From the NCBI RefSeq assembly GCF_051201665.1, contig NZ_CP179210.1:1612001-1676000 (forward strand): 64,000 bases of DNA, read 5' to 3'. Position 1 is the first letter of the stretch, and every line of letters begins with the position of its first letter. The translations under genes were made by a program, and so were the position numbers. Source of the stretch: Psychrobium sp051201665 (GTDB lineage: Bacteria > Pseudomonadota > Gammaproteobacteria > Enterobacterales > Psychrobiaceae). The notes beneath the pieces are model-generated. The model had not been told where the DNA came from, searched no databases, and saw nothing but the letters and a program-made list of their open reading frames with translations. Shown here piece by piece: positions 35,940-44,018 of this stretch.

Positions 35940-36905
35940 TCATAATTTACTTAATGGGCTAACCACTCCGTTAGCGCCAGCTTGAATGACGTGAGTATAT
36001 ATTTGTGTTGTTCTAATATCTGTATGTCCTAATTGCTCTTGAATAGTGCGAATGTCTGAACCTGTTTCCAATAGGTGTGTTGCAAATGAATGCCTTAACG
36101 TATGTGATGTTACATGTTTAAAAATTTGTGCTTGCTTCGCCGCTTGTTTAATCGCCTTTTGAAATGTTGTCTCGTTAATATGATGGCGTCTAATACTGCT
36201 AGTACCTGGCTCGCAGCTTAATTTATATGAAGGGAACAGGTAGTGCCATAAAAAATCGAATGGCGCATTTGGGTATTTATGAGACAAGGCATAAGGTAGT
36301 TTAACACCGCAGTATTCTTTGTTGCTCACATCTAAATTAAAATATTTATTAGCCAGTGTTATTTGATTTTTCAATGGTTCTTGCAGTTCTTTTGCTAAAG
36401 TAACCCTACGGTTTTTTCCTCCTTTGGCATTGTGGATTGAAAGCGTGAAGTAATTAAAGTCAATATCTTTGATCCTAAGCCTAATCGCTTCCATCAACCT
36501 AAGTCCACTGCCATACATTAACTTTGCTAGCAAATCATACTTTGGCGGCATTTGCACAAATAAACGGCGCACCTCATCTTGCGTTAATACGACGGGTAGT
36601 TTTCGCTGCTTGTTACTCCGGTGAAACCTAAGTGAAGGATCTAAAGGCTGCTTAACGATTTCTTGATAAAGATACACTAATGCATTCAACGCTTGCGACT
36701 GTGTACTCGCGGCTACTCCTCTTCGGACAGTCAAAAACGTCAGGAAATTTTCTACTTCTCTGTCGCCAAGAGATGATGGGTGTTGCTTATTATGAAAGTT
36801 AATAAAAAACTTTATCCAATATAAGTAAGACTTAATGGTCAGTCTCGCATAATGTCGAGCTAGCATCACTTCCTTAATATGAGTGAGGAATGGTGAATTT
36901 TTCAT
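35940..36905 (-). CDS. intI: Integron integrase IntI (tyrosine recombinase)
   Basis: Site-specific recombinase that captures and shuffles gene cassettes at attI and attC. It has 321 residues. The N-terminal SAM-like domain has YARLTIKSYLYWIKFFI. The catalytic domain shows Arg136 (GSGLR), His268 and Arg271 (SHTLRHSFATHLL), His294 (LGHTD) and Tyr303 (IYTHV). The integron-specific insertion lies before the HxxR box, about 195-235, with PNAPFDFLWHYLFPS. All catalytic residues are intact, so it should be active. It is read away from the array, the usual layout, and a LexA box overlaps its promoter. Confidence 0.95.
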   Translation of the reverse strand: MKNSPFLTHIKEVMLARHYARLTIKSYLYWIKFFINFHNKQHPSSLGDREVENFLTFLTVRRGVAASTQSQALNALVYLYQEIVKQPLDPSLRFHRSNKQRKLPVVLTQDEVRRLFVQMPPKYDLLAKLMYGSGLRLMEAIRLRIKDIDFNYFTLSIHNAKGGKNRRVTLAKELQEPLKNQITLANKYFNLDVSNKEYCGVKLPYALSHKYPNAPFDFLWHYLFPSYKLSCEPGTSSIRRHHINETTFQKAIKQAAKQAQIFKHVTSHTLRHSFATHLLETGSDIRTIQEQLGHTDIRTTQIYTHVIQAGANGVVSPLSKL

Positions 36906-36916
36906 ACTAATACCTA

Positions 36917-36932
36917 CTGTTTATTCATACAG
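36917..36932 (-). promoter_or_regulatory. LexA (SOS) box controlling intI
   Basis: CTGTTTATTCATACAG is a perfect CTGT-N8-ACAG operator. It lies 12 bases upstream of the intI start, so the integrase is probably repressed by LexA and induced by DNA damage, as described for other integrons. Confidence 0.85.
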
Positions 36933-37049
36933 TTTAATAGTGTAGGCGAAACTTGCGGCATTTGTATTAGATTTATAGGTAGAAAAACTTAATATTAAGG
37001 CTAATGTCGCCTAAGTACTTGTGCTTATTAAATTTATATATTATGTTGT

Positions 37050-37116
37050 TTTTATTTATCTACGTATTACTGCGAACATATATCGCAGTGTTTGCGGTAG
37101 AATAAGCTGTTAGAAG
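37050..37116 (+). other. attI attachment zone and start of the cassette array
   Basis: The crossover is probably AGCTG^TTAGAAG at 37105-37116 (break after G37109), just before the first cassette gene. The stretch from intI to here is AT-rich and may hold the array promoter: TTGTGC near 37018 and TATTAT near 37041 are possible boxes, weakly supported. Confidence 0.55.
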
Positions 37117-37122
37117 ACTACG

Positions 37123-37536
37123 ATGATATTCGAACCTAAGGTGCTATTAATTGAATCACCATATAAATCAGATCGCAGTACGGTAGTTGATGAAGTTAAA
37201 TTATCTGATAACGGTTTAGATATTATTGTTGAGTCAAAGAGTTGGAAAATTAAAGCCAATTTTGACACATCATGGGGCTTTAGGGTTCTTGATGAAGGTG
37301 ATTTAGGTGAGTTTTGGTCTGAATGCGATTTGACTAAAGGTTGGTGTTTTGAAGTAATTGAAGGTGGTTGGAACTCTTTAGAAAAAACGCGAGATCACTT
37401 CGTGACAGGCAAGCTTTATGAACCACGTGAATTTCTTATTATTGGTTTGAATGAGTGCGTATCAATCCTAGCTCATGAGCATCCAATAATTACTGAACTA
37501 GCGTCATCTAACAAGGTTGTAAACGCGGACAAATAA
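37123..37536 (+). CDS. Cassette 1: hypothetical cytoplasmic protein
   Basis: A 137-residue acidic protein with no signal peptide or membrane span. It contains SWGFRVLDEGDLGEFWSECDL and FVTGKLYEPREFLIIGLNECVSILAHEHP, giving the impression of a mixed alpha/beta fold. I do not recognise the family; some immunity-like proteins have this look, but that is only an impression. It is the first cassette and so best placed for expression from the integron promoter. Its last ten codons lie inside attC1. Confidence 0.7.
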   Translation: MIFEPKVLLIESPYKSDRSTVVDEVKLSDNGLDIIVESKSWKIKANFDTSWGFRVLDEGDLGEFWSECDLTKGWCFEVIEGGWNSLEKTRDHFVTGKLYEPREFLIIGLNECVSILAHEHPIITELASSNKVVNADK

Positions 37537-37604
37537 CAGTTGGCTTTGTTCGTGCCTCACAAATTTTAGCCAACTATTATTAGCCGGTTATAACGGCGTT
37601 ATGT
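37509..37604 (+). repeat. attC1
   Basis: TAACAAGG left end, inner arms CAGTTGGCT and AGCCAACT, right core GGCGTTATG. Same family as most other attC sites in the array. Confidence 0.85.
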
Positions 37605-37619
37605 TTCTAAGGAGTACTG

Positions 37620-37763
37620 TTGAATTTTTTTCAGAAATTTATTATTTGCGAAAGCACCGTAGTAATATCGATATTTTTGTATACTGGTCAGTTCATACAT
37701 GCTGCGTTTCATTTTGCGTTAACTGTATATCTGGTAGTTAAACTTAAAGGTATTAAAACTTGA
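37620..37763 (+). CDS. Cassette 2, first ORF: small membrane protein
   Basis: A 47-residue ORF beginning with TTG, 6 bases after AAGGAG. It contains one hydrophobic stretch near residues 12-38 (VVISIFLYTGQFIHAAFHFAL) and a basic end (KLKGIKT). No family is recognised. It is followed by a second small ORF in the same cassette. Confidence 0.5.
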   Translation: MNFFQKFIICESTVVISIFLYTGQFIHAAFHFALTVYLVVKLKGIKT

Positions 37764-37782
37764 CCAATGAAGGAGAAGAAAC

Positions 37783-37959
37783 GTGGAATTGATTGGTGGG
37801 TTACTATTAGTATTGGTTATTATCGGTCACTTTGTTGAAGGCTTTGCCTTGATAAACTTTGTGCAATTCTTCAAGGGTAAAAAGACCTCGTTGGAAAAAA
37901 TATCTGAGAAATATCAGGCATCAAAACATAACAAGTTTGTCAACAAGGACAAATTTTAG
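37783..37959 (+). CDS. Cassette 2, second ORF: small membrane protein
   Basis: A 58-residue ORF from GTG, with AAGGAGAAG just upstream. It has a strong membrane helix (LIGGLLLVLVIIGHFVEGFAL) and a basic cytoplasmic tail, and its last residues are encoded by attC2. With the preceding ORF it forms a two-gene cassette of tiny membrane proteins; both have good ribosome sites. Function is unknown; a toxin-antitoxin or holin-like role cannot be excluded. Confidence 0.5.
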   Translation: MELIGGLLLVLVIIGHFVEGFALINFVQFFKGKKTSLEKISEKYQASKHNKFVNKDKF

Positions 37960-38040
37960 CTACGCATTTTGTGTTGCCGCTGCGCGTCAGTATCACACAA
38001 ACTGCTTCACAAAAATTAGCCTGTTACAAAGGCGTTATGT
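37929..38040 (+). repeat. attC2
   Basis: TAACAAGT left end and GGCGTTATG right core. The interior differs from the other sites of the array (arms with TTTTGTG and CACACAAA). Confidence 0.75.
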
Positions 38041-38057
38041 TTACTAAGGAGTTGTAC

Positions 38058-38255
38058 ATGGATGTAGTTAAAGCGGTCACTTTGGCAGGGCGAGGAGTTC
38101 TGGCTGGTTTAGCGTTAGGTACATCTGCTTATGGCTTGTTCTTCCTTTCATTATCTTTTAAGGAAGACACTCCATTTAATTTAGGCGCTTTAATTGCCAT
38201 TTTTGCAGGGTGTGCGTGTTTATTCCTTGCTATAACATTGAATAAAAAAGTGTGA
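38058..38255 (+). CDS. Cassette 3: two-span small membrane protein
   Basis: A 65-residue protein starting MDVVKAVTLAGRGVLAG, with an ATG after AAGGAG. Two hydrophobic segments (about 12-30 and 42-60) surround a short polar loop KEDTPFNLG. Its pattern GLFFLSLSF...LGALIAIFAGCACLFLAITLN is shared with cassette 9, so the two are paralogues. Longer reading of the same frame upstream is not supported by a ribosome site. Confidence 0.65.
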   Translation: MDVVKAVTLAGRGVLAGLALGTSAYGLFFLSLSFKEDTPFNLGALIAIFAGCACLFLAITLNKKV

Positions 38256-38273
38256 CATTGTGGCTGGCAAACA

Positions 38274-38377
38274 TAACAAGAACCTGAAACCCGACAGATT
38301 TTACTGTCGCATTTTTTGCAATAAACAAAAGGCGCAAAACCTGCACCAGCAATCTGCGGTTTAGGTTGGCGTTAGCT
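38274..38377 (+). repeat. attC3
   Basis: TAACAAGA left end and TTGGCGTTAGC right core, with a divergent interior (GCGCAAAACCTGCACC). Confidence 0.75.
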
Positions 38378-38402
38378 ACCCATTAATGAACATGGACGTA
38401 AT

Positions 38403-39191
38403 ATGAAAGTTTTGTTTATCTTATCTATTATTTTCTTTTCTACATACAGCGATGCTGTTGTGAAGAGACATGATGTTCCTCCTGAAAATTATGTTCTTGA
38501 TAAAATGCCTGAATACCTTATTGATATGCCCCATGAAGGGCATGGTGTATTAATAAATTCACAATGGGTTTTAACGGTAGCACACACTATTTTTTATGAT
38601 TATGTCGGCAAAGATTTAATAATTGGTTCAAAAGCTTATGAAATAAAAAGCGTTCATATACATCCTGATTATACAGAACCTAATAAAAGTTTACTTAAAG
38701 GCGACTTAGCGCCTTTAATGACCTTTTTCAAATCTAGAAGTGATATTGCGCTCATCAAATTATCAACAAAGGTTAGTGGTGTTAAACCGATCAAAATATA
38801 CAATGGCAAAAGTGAAAAAGGTAAAACAATAACTGTTTATGGTAAGGGGGCGACCGGAACCGGATTAACAGGGGAAAATATTGATACAAAATCACTTCGT
38901 GTAATAAACCAGTTTCAAAATGTAGTAGAAAATGCAGAAGGCAATTGGTTAGCATTCAAATTCGATGAACCGGAAAATGCATTACCACTTGAAGGTATGC
39001 ATGGCTCTGGAGATAGTGGTGGGGCTTCTATCGTTATTCAACAAGGCATCCCCTTTCTTGTAGGTTTATCAAGTTGGCAATTTGGGCATGGTGATATATC
39101 AACTTTTAAAGGTGGTTTGTATGGTACTACTGCATATCAAGTTAGGGTATCGAACTACTATGACTGGATATCAGGTGTATTGGGTAGCTAA
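38403..39191 (+). CDS. Cassette 4: exported trypsin-like serine protease
   Basis: A 262-residue protein with a signal peptide (MKVLFILSIIFFSTYSDA) and a chymotrypsin-fold body. The triad is seen as the His in VLTVAHT, the Asp in SRSDIALIKL and the Ser in GSGDSGGAS. It is probably secreted or periplasmic. The start follows the SD-like sequence before ATG 38403. The stop codon is the TAA of the attC4 left end. It may digest host or competitor proteins, but its substrate is unknown. Confidence 0.88.
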   Translation: MKVLFILSIIFFSTYSDAVVKRHDVPPENYVLDKMPEYLIDMPHEGHGVLINSQWVLTVAHTIFYDYVGKDLIIGSKAYEIKSVHIHPDYTEPNKSLLKGDLAPLMTFFKSRSDIALIKLSTKVSGVKPIKIYNGKSEKGKTITVYGKGATGTGLTGENIDTKSLRVINQFQNVVENAEGNWLAFKFDEPENALPLEGMHGSGDSGGASIVIQQGIPFLVGLSSWQFGHGDISTFKGGLYGTTAYQVRVSNYYDWISGVLGS

Positions 39192-39284
39192 CAAGTAACT
39201 AAAGCGGGACAAATAAAGCTTGGCTTTTGTCGCTGCGCTCAAAATTATAGCCAAGCTAATTATTTGCCCCTTAGTTGGGCGTTA
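39189..39284 (+). repeat. attC4 (right end interrupted by intron 1)
   Basis: TAACAAGT left end, arms AGCTTGGCT and AGCCAAGCT, right core GGGCGTTA, where a group II intron begins. Confidence 0.85.
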
Positions 39285-41249
39285 GTGCGTCAAGCTAAGC
39301 TTGATGCATCTTGCAGGGTGTAAGTCCCTGTCGGGTAAGGTATAACCAACCACCTGTATCGAGTGTTGCGCCTTTGGCGGAGTGTGAGATTAGCGATTGC
39401 TTTTCGGCAGTGAGGACTGCATCACATGAACAATATTGGTGAAGCGTACACAGAGAATTATGTAGGCCATAGGGGATATCGTGTCCCTGAAGTGCTGGCA
39501 TCGCTCCGATAAATATTAGATCTGACTGACGAGGTTTGTAACGCCATCGAAGTCCAAGCAAAGCAACCATTATTCATGAAAGTGAGCGGTGAGGTTGTGG
39601 CGAGTCAGCGGGGTTATCAAGCCGTGGCATGTATAAAGAGATGCATTGAGAACTTGAGAGATCCAAAGGTGTCCCATTAGGACGATGGTAGGGACGTTTA
39701 GCCAAAAGCAAAGCCAACGATGACCCTTTGGAAGTCAGATCAGCCCATAGTAGTCTGAGCAGGGGAAAGCCTTGTACATGGCGAAGGAGCTGACAGTTAT
39801 ATCCGGTATTAAGCCGCCACATAGTCCGGACAAAGTAGGGCTGGAATCACTATGACAACAACACTTAATGCCATCGCATTTAAAGCACAAACCCACCCCA
39901 AGCACAGATTTCAGAATTTATATGGATTGCTAAATACTGACAGTTTGTATCAAAGCTGGGGGCAACTCAATAAACATGCTAAACCCGGTATTGATGGCAC
40001 TACCATGCCTAAATACAAGGAAAAGCTAACTGAAAATATTGATCGCTTAGGTCAACAACTCAAACATAAATGTTATCGAGTTAATGATATCAAGCGGATC
40101 TTTATCCCTAAATCTAATGGTAAATTAAGACCACTAGGTCTGCCAACGGTTGAAGACAAGCTCGTGCAACAAAGTGTTAGCCAGATCCTGCAAAGCATCT
40201 GGGAACAAGACTTTATGCGCAATAGTTATGGTTATCGACCGAATAAAAGTGCGCATCAAGCAGTGCATAGTTTGACACTAAATCTGCAATTCAAAGGTTA
40301 CGGTTACATTGTCGAGGCTGATATTAAAGGCTTCTTCGATAATCTTGATCACGAATGGCTGATGGACATGTTAAAACAACGCATCGATGATAAGGCGATA
40401 CTTAACTTAATTAATCAGTGGTTAAAAGCACGGATAAAATCACCTGATGGAGTCTACACCAAGCCATCTAGTGGCAGTCCACAAGGCGGAATTATCAGCC
40501 CTGTACTGGCTAATATTTATCTCCATTATGCACTAGACCTCTGGTTCGAAAAGAAAGTAAAACCGTCGATGCGTGGCAGAGCAATGATGATCCGCTACGC
40601 CGATGACTTTGTGTGTGCGTTTCAATTGGAAAGGGATGCAAAGCGCTTTTATAAGGTACTACCGAAACGATTAAAGAAGTTCAACTTAGACGTCGCAGAA
40701 GACAAAACATCGTTAATGCGCTTTAGCCGATTTCACGCTGGTCGAAAACGTCACTTCGTATTTCTAGGGTTTGAATTTTACTGGGGCACTGATTCAAACA
40801 GTAAACCAAGACTCAGACGGCGAACCGCTGTTGCGAAACAGAGGGCGAAGCTGAGTGAGTATTACCAATGGATTAAAAGCAAACGCTCGCTTAAATTGAA
40901 GCTATGGCTGCCGCAGTTAAGACGAAAACTCATGGGGTTTGTAAATTATTTCGGACTACCGGACAACAGCAGAAGTTTATCAAGCCTGCATGACTATGTT
41001 TTACATAGTCTGTATAAATGGTTGAACAGACGCAGTGGTCGGCGAAGTTATAATTGGAGTAATTTCAAGAAGATGTTAGAGTATTTTAAAATTGAGAGAC
41101 CAAGCGTCAGCAAGCGATTTGTGCTGGTTGATTGGTACTAGGGTCGTGTTTTTACACGAGTGAATATATAACTGAAGAGCCGGATGCGGTAGTCCCGCAC
41201 GTCCGGATCTGTGTGGGGTCGGCTCAGTAATGGGCCGCTCTACCACGAT
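39285..41249 (+). mobile_element. Group II (IIC-like) intron 1 at an attC core
   Basis: Starts GTGCG directly after GGCGTTA and ends near ACGAT before the next cassette, 1965 bases. Domain V is at 41177-41210 with the AGC triad (GAGCCGGATGCGG...). A probable EBS1, TAACGCC at 39539-39545, pairs with the attC core GGCGTTA as IBS1, seven base pairs. The encoded protein has RT and maturase parts but no endonuclease domain, as in class C introns. The sense strand is that of the cassettes. An apparently identical copy lies at 46428. Confidence 0.88.
39852..41141 (+). CDS. Intron-encoded reverse transcriptase/maturase (copy 1)
   Basis: A 429-residue group II intron protein. The RT palm has EADIKGFFDNLDH near residue 157, PQGGIISPVLANIYL near 211-224 and the catalytic YADD at 249-252. 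The thumb/maturase (X) region follows with WLPQLRRKLMGFVNYFG, ending in KRFVLVDWY. There is no HNH endonuclease domain. It should splice and mobilise the intron around it, using DNA hairpins or replication forks for priming. Confidence 0.93.
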   Translation: MTTTLNAIAFKAQTHPKHRFQNLYGLLNTDSLYQSWGQLNKHAKPGIDGTTMPKYKEKLTENIDRLGQQLKHKCYRVNDIKRIFIPKSNGKLRPLGLPTVEDKLVQQSVSQILQSIWEQDFMRNSYGYRPNKSAHQAVHSLTLNLQFKGYGYIVEADIKGFFDNLDHEWLMDMLKQRIDDKAILNLINQWLKARIKSPDGVYTKPSSGSPQGGIISPVLANIYLHYALDLWFEKKVKPSMRGRAMMIRYADDFVCAFQLERDAKRFYKVLPKRLKKFNLDVAEDKTSLMRFSRFHAGRKRHFVFLGFEFYWGTDSNSKPRLRRRTAVAKQRAKLSEYYQWIKSKRSLKLKLWLPQLRRKLMGFVNYFGLPDNSRSLSSLHDYVLHSLYKWLNRRSGRRSYNWSNFKKMLEYFKIERPSVSKRFVLVDWY

Positions 41250-41267
41250 TACGTTTCGAGGATTCCG

Positions 41268-41597
41268 ATGAAAGTTGTAAGTTTTGTTTTATTGTTCATT
41301 TCCATGTCTACTTTTGCTAAAGATATTAACTTAGAGAAATTTAAAGAACATGAAGTACCAAAAGGTAAAATTTGGCTCCTTGAGTCAGTAGAACCAGCAA
41401 ACTGTAGAGTTTGCACATCTGATCTTAGAATTAATGGTGGTTTGGCGATTGGTACCAATAGTGAATTAACAATGTACGGAGAGTTTGAAATTTCATTTAA
41501 CAGTAAATCTCATAGTTCTATTAAGCTATTTTCTGGTACTAAGTTTTGGTTGGGTGACTCTAGAACCGAGATAAAAGTAAAGCAATTGGCGGAATAA
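41268..41597 (+). CDS. Cassette 5: small exported protein
   Basis: A 109-residue protein with a signal peptide (MKVVSFVLLFISMSTFA) followed by a mature part with a Cys pair in ANCRVCTSD and alternating beta-type segments. The ATG follows CGAGGATTCC, just after intron 1. A longer frame that reads through the intron end is not credible. No family is recognised. Because intron 1 lies before it, its leader comes from the intron end. Confidence 0.6.
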   Translation: MKVVSFVLLFISMSTFAKDINLEKFKEHEVPKGKIWLLESVEPANCRVCTSDLRINGGLAIGTNSELTMYGEFEISFNSKSHSSIKLFSGTKFWLGDSRTEIKVKQLAE

Positions 41598-41603
41598 ACG
41601 TAT

Positions 41604-41698
41604 AACAAGTCAATTCAGCAGGACAAAAAACAGTTGGTTTTGCTCCTGCGTCGCTAATTTTAACCAACTATTTTTTGCCTCTGATTGAGGCGTTAGGC
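41604..41698 (+). repeat. attC5
   Basis: TAACAAGT left end, arms CAGTTGGTT and AACCAACT, right core GGCGTTAGG. Confidence 0.85.
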
Positions 41699-41714
41699 AT
41701 ACATGGAGTTTCCA

Positions 41715-42032
41715 ATGAACTATACAGAATGGTTGATCAATAGCTTTCCTAAACTAAAAGAGGCTCCTAGTACGGAAACATTTTCGTATATACATCAAGC
41801 TAAGCTAGCATCAAAATTACAGTGTTGGTTTATTGATATATTATTAACAGTAGCTTTTATGGTTTGCTTTACTTTTATCATGTCATCCGTAGGTTATATC
41901 CCTTTTGAAAGTTATATTTACTGGGCAGGACTTGTCATTGTTTTAGCTATAAGTAAATATATCTCAGATAAAATTGAGCAAAAAATAATTAAAAACAAAC
42001 TATATAAACTTGTTATTAAAAAGTATGCCTAA
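41715..42032 (+). CDS. Cassette 6: two-span membrane protein
   Basis: A 105-residue protein starting MNYTEWLINS, preceded by TGGAG six bases before its ATG; an upstream in-frame ATG overlaps this ribosome site. Two hydrophobic spans (about 38-58 and 68-86) follow a polar N-terminus. The segment LASKLQCWFIDILLTV recalls the start of RDD-type membrane proteins, a weak resemblance. The stop TAA is the first triplet of attC6. Confidence 0.55.
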   Translation: MNYTEWLINSFPKLKEAPSTETFSYIHQAKLASKLQCWFIDILLTVAFMVCFTFIMSSVGYIPFESYIYWAGLVIVLAISKYISDKIEQKIIKNKLYKLVIKKYA

Positions 42033-42129
42033 CAAGCGCATTAAGCATGGGACTGCTAACAGTTTGCTCGGTTCCGCTCCGCTTCACATTTTAGCAAACT
42101 ATTATCAGCCCCTTATGCGGGCGTTATGT
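42030..42129 (+). repeat. attC6
   Basis: TAACAAGC left end, arms CAGTTTGCT and AGCAAACT, right core GGCGTTATG. Confidence 0.85.
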
Positions 42130-42143
42130 AATCAGGAAGGTTT

Positions 42144-42584
42144 ATGAAATATATTCTAGCATTGGCGCTATCTTTATTTATGGCTGGCACTAGTGCAAAT
42201 AACTTAGGTGAGATTAAGGATGCAAACACTGAAATGACAAGAAATAATAAAATTAACTATATTGAAATTCCAGCACAAAATATTGTAGCTACTAAGGCTT
42301 TCTTTAGCGAAGTCTTTGGCTGGTCATTTGTTGACTATGGCCCAGATTATAGTAGTTTTGCTGCTCAAGGAGTTGACGGTGGTTTCTTTAAATCTGATTT
42401 AGTTGTTTCTACTAAAAATGGAAGCCCGCTAATTGTTTTATACAGTAATGAACTTGAAGCAACTCAAGATAAAATTCAGAAAGCAGGTGGTAAAATAGTT
42501 AAACCTACATTCTCATTTCCGGGTGGTAGAAGATTTCACTTTAGTGATCCAAATGGAAATGAGTACGCAGTTTGGTCTGAGTGA
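42144..42584 (+). CDS. Cassette 7: exported VOC (glyoxalase-like) protein
   Basis: A 146-residue protein with a signal peptide (MKYILALALSLFMAGTSA) and one vicinal oxygen chelate domain. It has the typical IEIPAQNIVATKAFFSEVFGW start and the closing FHFSDPNGNEYAVWSE. Cytoplasmic relatives act as glyoxalases, bleomycin-binding proteins or bacteriocin-like factors; an exported form is less common. Metal-binding His and Glu positions are partly present, so either catalysis or binding is possible. Confidence 0.8.
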   Translation: MKYILALALSLFMAGTSANNLGEIKDANTEMTRNNKINYIEIPAQNIVATKAFFSEVFGWSFVDYGPDYSSFAAQGVDGGFFKSDLVVSTKNGSPLIVLYSNELEATQDKIQKAGGKIVKPTFSFPGGRRFHFSDPNGNEYAVWSE

Positions 42585-42589
42585 TTACA

Positions 42590-42687
42590 TAACAAGGCAT
42601 TCAAACGGACAAAAAACAGTTGGCTTTTTGCTCGTACCTCACTTATTTTAGCCAACAATTTATTTGCCGCTTAATGCGGCGTTATGT
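42590..42687 (+). repeat. attC7
   Basis: TAACAAGG left end, arms CAGTTGGCT and AGCCAACA, right core GGCGTTATG. Confidence 0.85.
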
Positions 42688-42702
42688 ATAAAGGATTAAG
42701 CA

Positions 42703-43728
42703 ATGGAGTCAATTCCACCATACGAAGGAAAGCCAACTGTTTATCTTGATCAAAATGTTTTAGATTTTTTCACTAAACAAGGATTAGGTGAGTTTGGGCA
42801 ATTACTTATAAAAGATTATCAAGTAGTTTATTCAGATGAAACGCTTAAAGAAATCCGTCGTTCTAAAGGGTTTGAAGAAAGCTTCCTTAACGTACTTAAA
42901 GACCTTAATGCTAACTATTTAAAATTAATTGTTGAGCAACCTCACTTTACAATTACTGATAAAGCGACAATAAGCGTGCGTGACCCTTTTGATGTTTATA
43001 AAGAGTATTGTGAAAATAGTGATGATGGTGTTGACATAGAACATGCAATGCAACAATGGTTGTTCAAATTTTCCGGTGGAAGAAAAGGTGATAGTTTAAA
43101 TGATATTCATAAAGAACAAATTGCTGCATTCTCAGAGCTAATGGATTCAATAATGGAAAACTCTGACGAGTTACCCGAAGATGCTCAAAGACAATTAAAA
43201 ATCTACACTAAGGAAATGACTTCTCAGTACAAAGCAACATTAGAAAAAACTGAAAGCATGATGCTTGAGAATATTGACGATGATAAAAATTGGGATGGTA
43301 TTAAAGATTTCCGTTCACAGGTAGGAATCGGTCCTAAGCAACTTAATAATATCGAACCGCCAAATGTACTTGTCAAAATCTGGGATAAACTAAGAGCACT
43401 TCCAACTTATAGCCAAGCAAATATGGATATAGATGACTTATTTCAGCTAAAGCAGAATCCCATTTACCCAGAGCAGCCATATTTTAAACACCAAAAAGTG
43501 ACGGGCATTTATAATATGTTAAACACTTTAGGATATTATCCCGATTCAAAAGTACACAAAGAAAGACGATTCATAGCGGCAACAAGTGATAATAGTCACG
43601 CATCAATAGCATCTTTTTGTAATTTCCTCTTATCCAACGACGAGCATTTTATTAAAAAGGTAAATGCCGCATATGAGTACCTTGAAATACCCACACTAGC
43701 GAAACATGTGGAGTTCAATTATGCATAA
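42703..43728 (+). CDS. Cassette 8: PIN-like domain protein, possible defence or toxin factor
   Basis: A 341-residue soluble protein. The start TVYLDQNVLDFF (Asp16) and YSDETLKEI (Asp45/Glu46, Glu50) look like the first acidic residues of a PIN-type nuclease. The far C-terminal ATSDNSHASIASFCNFLLSNDEHFIKKVNAAY fits the D..H...A...C..F...D..F pattern of PIN-like domains. A long helical insertion (about 110-270) separates the halves. It may be an RNase used against phage or as a toxin. No antitoxin lies in the cassette. Its stop is the TAA of attC8. Function is inferred from motif pattern only. Confidence 0.6.
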   Translation: MESIPPYEGKPTVYLDQNVLDFFTKQGLGEFGQLLIKDYQVVYSDETLKEIRRSKGFEESFLNVLKDLNANYLKLIVEQPHFTITDKATISVRDPFDVYKEYCENSDDGVDIEHAMQQWLFKFSGGRKGDSLNDIHKEQIAAFSELMDSIMENSDELPEDAQRQLKIYTKEMTSQYKATLEKTESMMLENIDDDKNWDGIKDFRSQVGIGPKQLNNIEPPNVLVKIWDKLRALPTYSQANMDIDDLFQLKQNPIYPEQPYFKHQKVTGIYNMLNTLGYYPDSKVHKERRFIAATSDNSHASIASFCNFLLSNDEHFIKKVNAAYEYLEIPTLAKHVEFNYA

Positions 43729-43819
43729 CAAGTCGTTCAAAAAGGACAAAAAACAGTTGGCTTTTGCTCCTTCGTCGCTAATTTTAGCCAACTATTTTAT
43801 TGCCTCTTAAAACGGCGTT
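43726..43819 (+). repeat. attC8 (right core interrupted by hairpin element A)
   Basis: TAACAAGT left end, arms CAGTTGGCT and AGCCAACT, right core ACGGCGTT, then the inserted element instead of A. Confidence 0.85.
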
Positions 43820-43996
43820 GAGGCTGTAGAATTTATAAATCTTAGATTCCAGAGCCAAAAACTACGTTGATGAGAGTGATTTATTTCATAAATCACTCTC
43901 ATACAACATTAGATTTCGCGTAGATGCGCGGTTTTTAGTGTAAATTAATCAAAATTTAATGGCTGTTTTTCTTGAATGATAAATTCTACAGCCTCG
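43820..43996. mobile_element. attC-crossover hairpin element A (177 bp)
   Basis: Inverted ends GAGGCTGTAGAATTTAT. An internal perfect palindrome (ATGAGAGTGATTTAT, TTC, mirror) lies at the centre-left. Flanked on both sides by GTT; the right flank continues GTTATATTT, the rest of a cassette junction. Four near-identical copies occupy the same point in four consecutive attC sites. It contains no credible gene. Confidence 0.9.
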
Positions 43997-44018
43997 TTAT
44001 ATTTACCAAGGATTTTGG

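Noticed and set aside
39295..39822. Minus-strand reading frames of 91 and 82 codons upstream of the maturase gene (and again at 46438-46965)
   Set aside because: They lie in the structured 5' part of the group II intron (domains I-III), have no ribosome site or family resemblance, and are repeated only because the intron is repeated.
43840..43990. The hairpin element as a toxin gene or a small RNA gene
   Set aside because: No frame with start and ribosome site, and no promoter-terminator pair; the flanks and copies fit a mobile or recombinational element better.
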